DNA from: an uncultured Sphingomonadaceae bacterium
GTDB taxonomy: Bacteria > Pseudomonadota > Alphaproteobacteria > Sphingomonadales > Sphingomonadaceae
Length of the DNA: 64,000 nt
Assembly: GCA_947497455.1 (NCBI GenBank)
Contig: CANMGU010000002.1
Location: 590,506 to 654,505, forward strand
Reading direction: 5' to 3'
Both the position numbers and the translations under genes were made by a program. Below the pieces are notes generated by a model, which had not been told where the DNA came from, searched no databases, and saw only the letters and a list, made by a program, of their open reading frames with translations. Below, piece after piece: positions 63,279-64,000 of the stretch. Position 1 is the first letter of the stretch. Each line of letters opens with the position of its first letter.

Positions 63279-63500
63279 TCAACTGCCATCGCTCTGACCA
63301 TCATCATAATGCAATATGTCGCCAGGCTGACATTTGAGTTCTCGGCAGATGGCATCCAAAGTGCTGAACCGGATTGCTTTTGCCTTGCCGGTTTTCAGGA
63401 TCGACAGATTGGCGATGGTAATATCTACGCGCTCAGCAAGCTCGGTCAGCGTCATGCGCTGGTCGTGCAGCAGATCGTCGAGCTTGACCTGGACGGACAT
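63279..63500 (-). CDS. XRE family (Cro/CI-type) transcriptional regulator
   Basis: A 73-residue single-domain helix-turn-helix protein of the YozG type. The motif MTLTELAERVDITIANLSILKTGK and the following RFSTLDAICRELKCQPGDIL cover the whole domain. Its ATG overlaps the TGA of the DUF2975 gene by one base (TGATG), a frequent regulator/DUF2975 pairing in which both proteins are made together. The cell function of the pair is unknown. Confidence 0.92.
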   Translation of the reverse strand: MSVQVKLDDLLHDQRMTLTELAERVDITIANLSILKTGKAKAIRFSTLDAICRELKCQPGDILHYDDGQSDGS

Positions 63501-64000
63501 CAGATGGTCCCATCCAGCTCATCGCGCATATCCGCGCCACGGTCGAAGACCCGGGCCAAAACGATTAGCAGCAGCACCAGTAATATACCCGAAAGCGAGA
63601 TTCCAAACTCGCCCGAGATGACCATTTGCTCACCTTCTTTTACCTCGCCCAGCAAGCTGATGATAACTCCAATCAAAGCGCCGAGCACGCCAGTCAGGAT
63701 CTGAATCACGAAAATGGCAATGCCCATACCGCGGAGGCGCAGGCCATTGGTCCGATTAAACGGATCACCCTCGCGAACTGAAGCGAGGACCTTGCGCAGT
63801 CGATCGATAGTGAAATAGCTGAACAGCATGATCAACAGCATCACGAATACAAAGCCGGCTGACACCCAAAGCACCGCAGTCGGCGGCACATCTACAAACT
63901 GCTCGCCAACTTCTGCCAATATCTCTTGACCGAAAATCGCCATGATGGGCAATGACAGGACTAGGATTATGGATGCGAAGATCACCGCAAAGCGAAAAAA
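63500..64000 (-). CDS. DUF2975 family membrane protein (5-prime end outside the window)
   Basis: 166 residues are visible; the frame is open to the right edge, so the N-terminus is missing. A GTG at 63985 lies inside a membrane helix (FFRFAVIFASIIL) and is not the start. The four-helix pattern with the segment LASVREGDPFNRTNGLRLRGMG is typical of the DUF2975 family, which is nearly always followed by a small XRE regulator as here. The function is unknown. Confidence 0.85.
   Translation of the reverse strand, partial: FFRFAVIFASIILVLSLPIMAIFGQEILAEVGEQFVDVPPTAVLWVSAGFVFVMLLIMLFSYFTIDRLRKVLASVREGDPFNRTNGLRLRGMGIAIFVIQILTGVLGALIGVIISLLGEVKEGEQMVISGEFGISLSGILLVLLLIVLARVFDRGADMRDELDGTI

Overview
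The window looks like a chromosomal segment of an alphaproteobacterium of the order Sphingomonadales (a marine or freshwater Sphingomonadaceae such as Parasphingorhabdus, Sphingorhabdus or Sphingopyxis is the best guess). The basis is moderate GC, a CIRCE-controlled groESL, a MucR regulator, a SigF/NrsF pair, a CC_3452-type secreted protein, a large TonB-dependent receptor, carotenoid-type enzymes and many small regulators. No tRNA, rRNA, insertion sequence, prophage or CRISPR array was seen. Genes are densely packed on both strands, with several overlapping convergent pairs.

Layout. 1-2972: end of the 2-oxoglutarate dehydrogenase operon (sucA end, sucB, lpd), with a palindromic intergenic repeat between sucB and lpd. 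3023-7541: amidase, PepSY protein, TRIC-type channel and the convergent sppA. 7549-11320: a complete SigF-controlled bufferin locus on the minus strand: bufA-like precursor (DUF2282), bufB-like MNIO enzyme (DUF692), bufC-like partner (DUF2063), DoxX protein, sigF and nrsF. It has a recognisable SigF promoter in front and a terminator at the end. 11428-13630: groESL with CIRCE and a terminator. 13729-19172: DUF885 lipoprotein, sdaA, metallo-hydrolase, quinone/enone oxidoreductase. 19162-24537: MFS transporter, DJ-1/PfpI protein and a MacAB-like export operon.

24613-37643 is a galactose/alpha-galactoside utilisation island. It holds a TonB-dependent receptor, a sodium/sugar symporter, GH36 alpha-galactosidase, galactose 1-dehydrogenase, lactonase, an IlvD/Edd-type sugar-acid dehydratase, KDGal kinase, KDPGal aldolase and a FadR-type GntR regulator. 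Together these encode uptake, hydrolysis and the De Ley-Doudoroff route from galactose to pyruvate and glyceraldehyde 3-phosphate. Two 16-bp palindromes that share a pattern sit at its divergent promoters.

38118-50804: MucR regulator, succinyl-CoA:3-ketoacid CoA-transferase (scoAB), phytase-like secreted protein, rpmB, tadA, a LytS/LytTR-type two-component pair, an HD-domain protein, a LysR regulator divergent from a serine beta-lactamase-like hydrolase, an HxlR regulator, a CC_3452 protein and the bifunctional (p)ppGpp synthetase/hydrolase. 50867-52197: rplJ-rplL with a long leader and a terminator. 52161-64000: S41 peptidase/MarR pair, PagL-like outer-membrane protein, a GGDEF-EAL protein, fatty-acid desaturase/carotene-hydroxylase-like protein, SDR, GFA protein, carotenoid oxygenase, TetR regulator, DUF4386, XRE and DUF2975 proteins (the last one runs off the window).

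The observation that stands out most is the intact bufferin RiPP locus with its SigF promoter and its cysteine-bearing anti-sigma factor. Other points of interest are ribosomal-protein terminators that double as the last codons of convergent genes, several operator palindromes over regulator start sites, a structured intergenic element before the (p)ppGpp synthetase gene, and a transporter gene that seems to need a CTG start.
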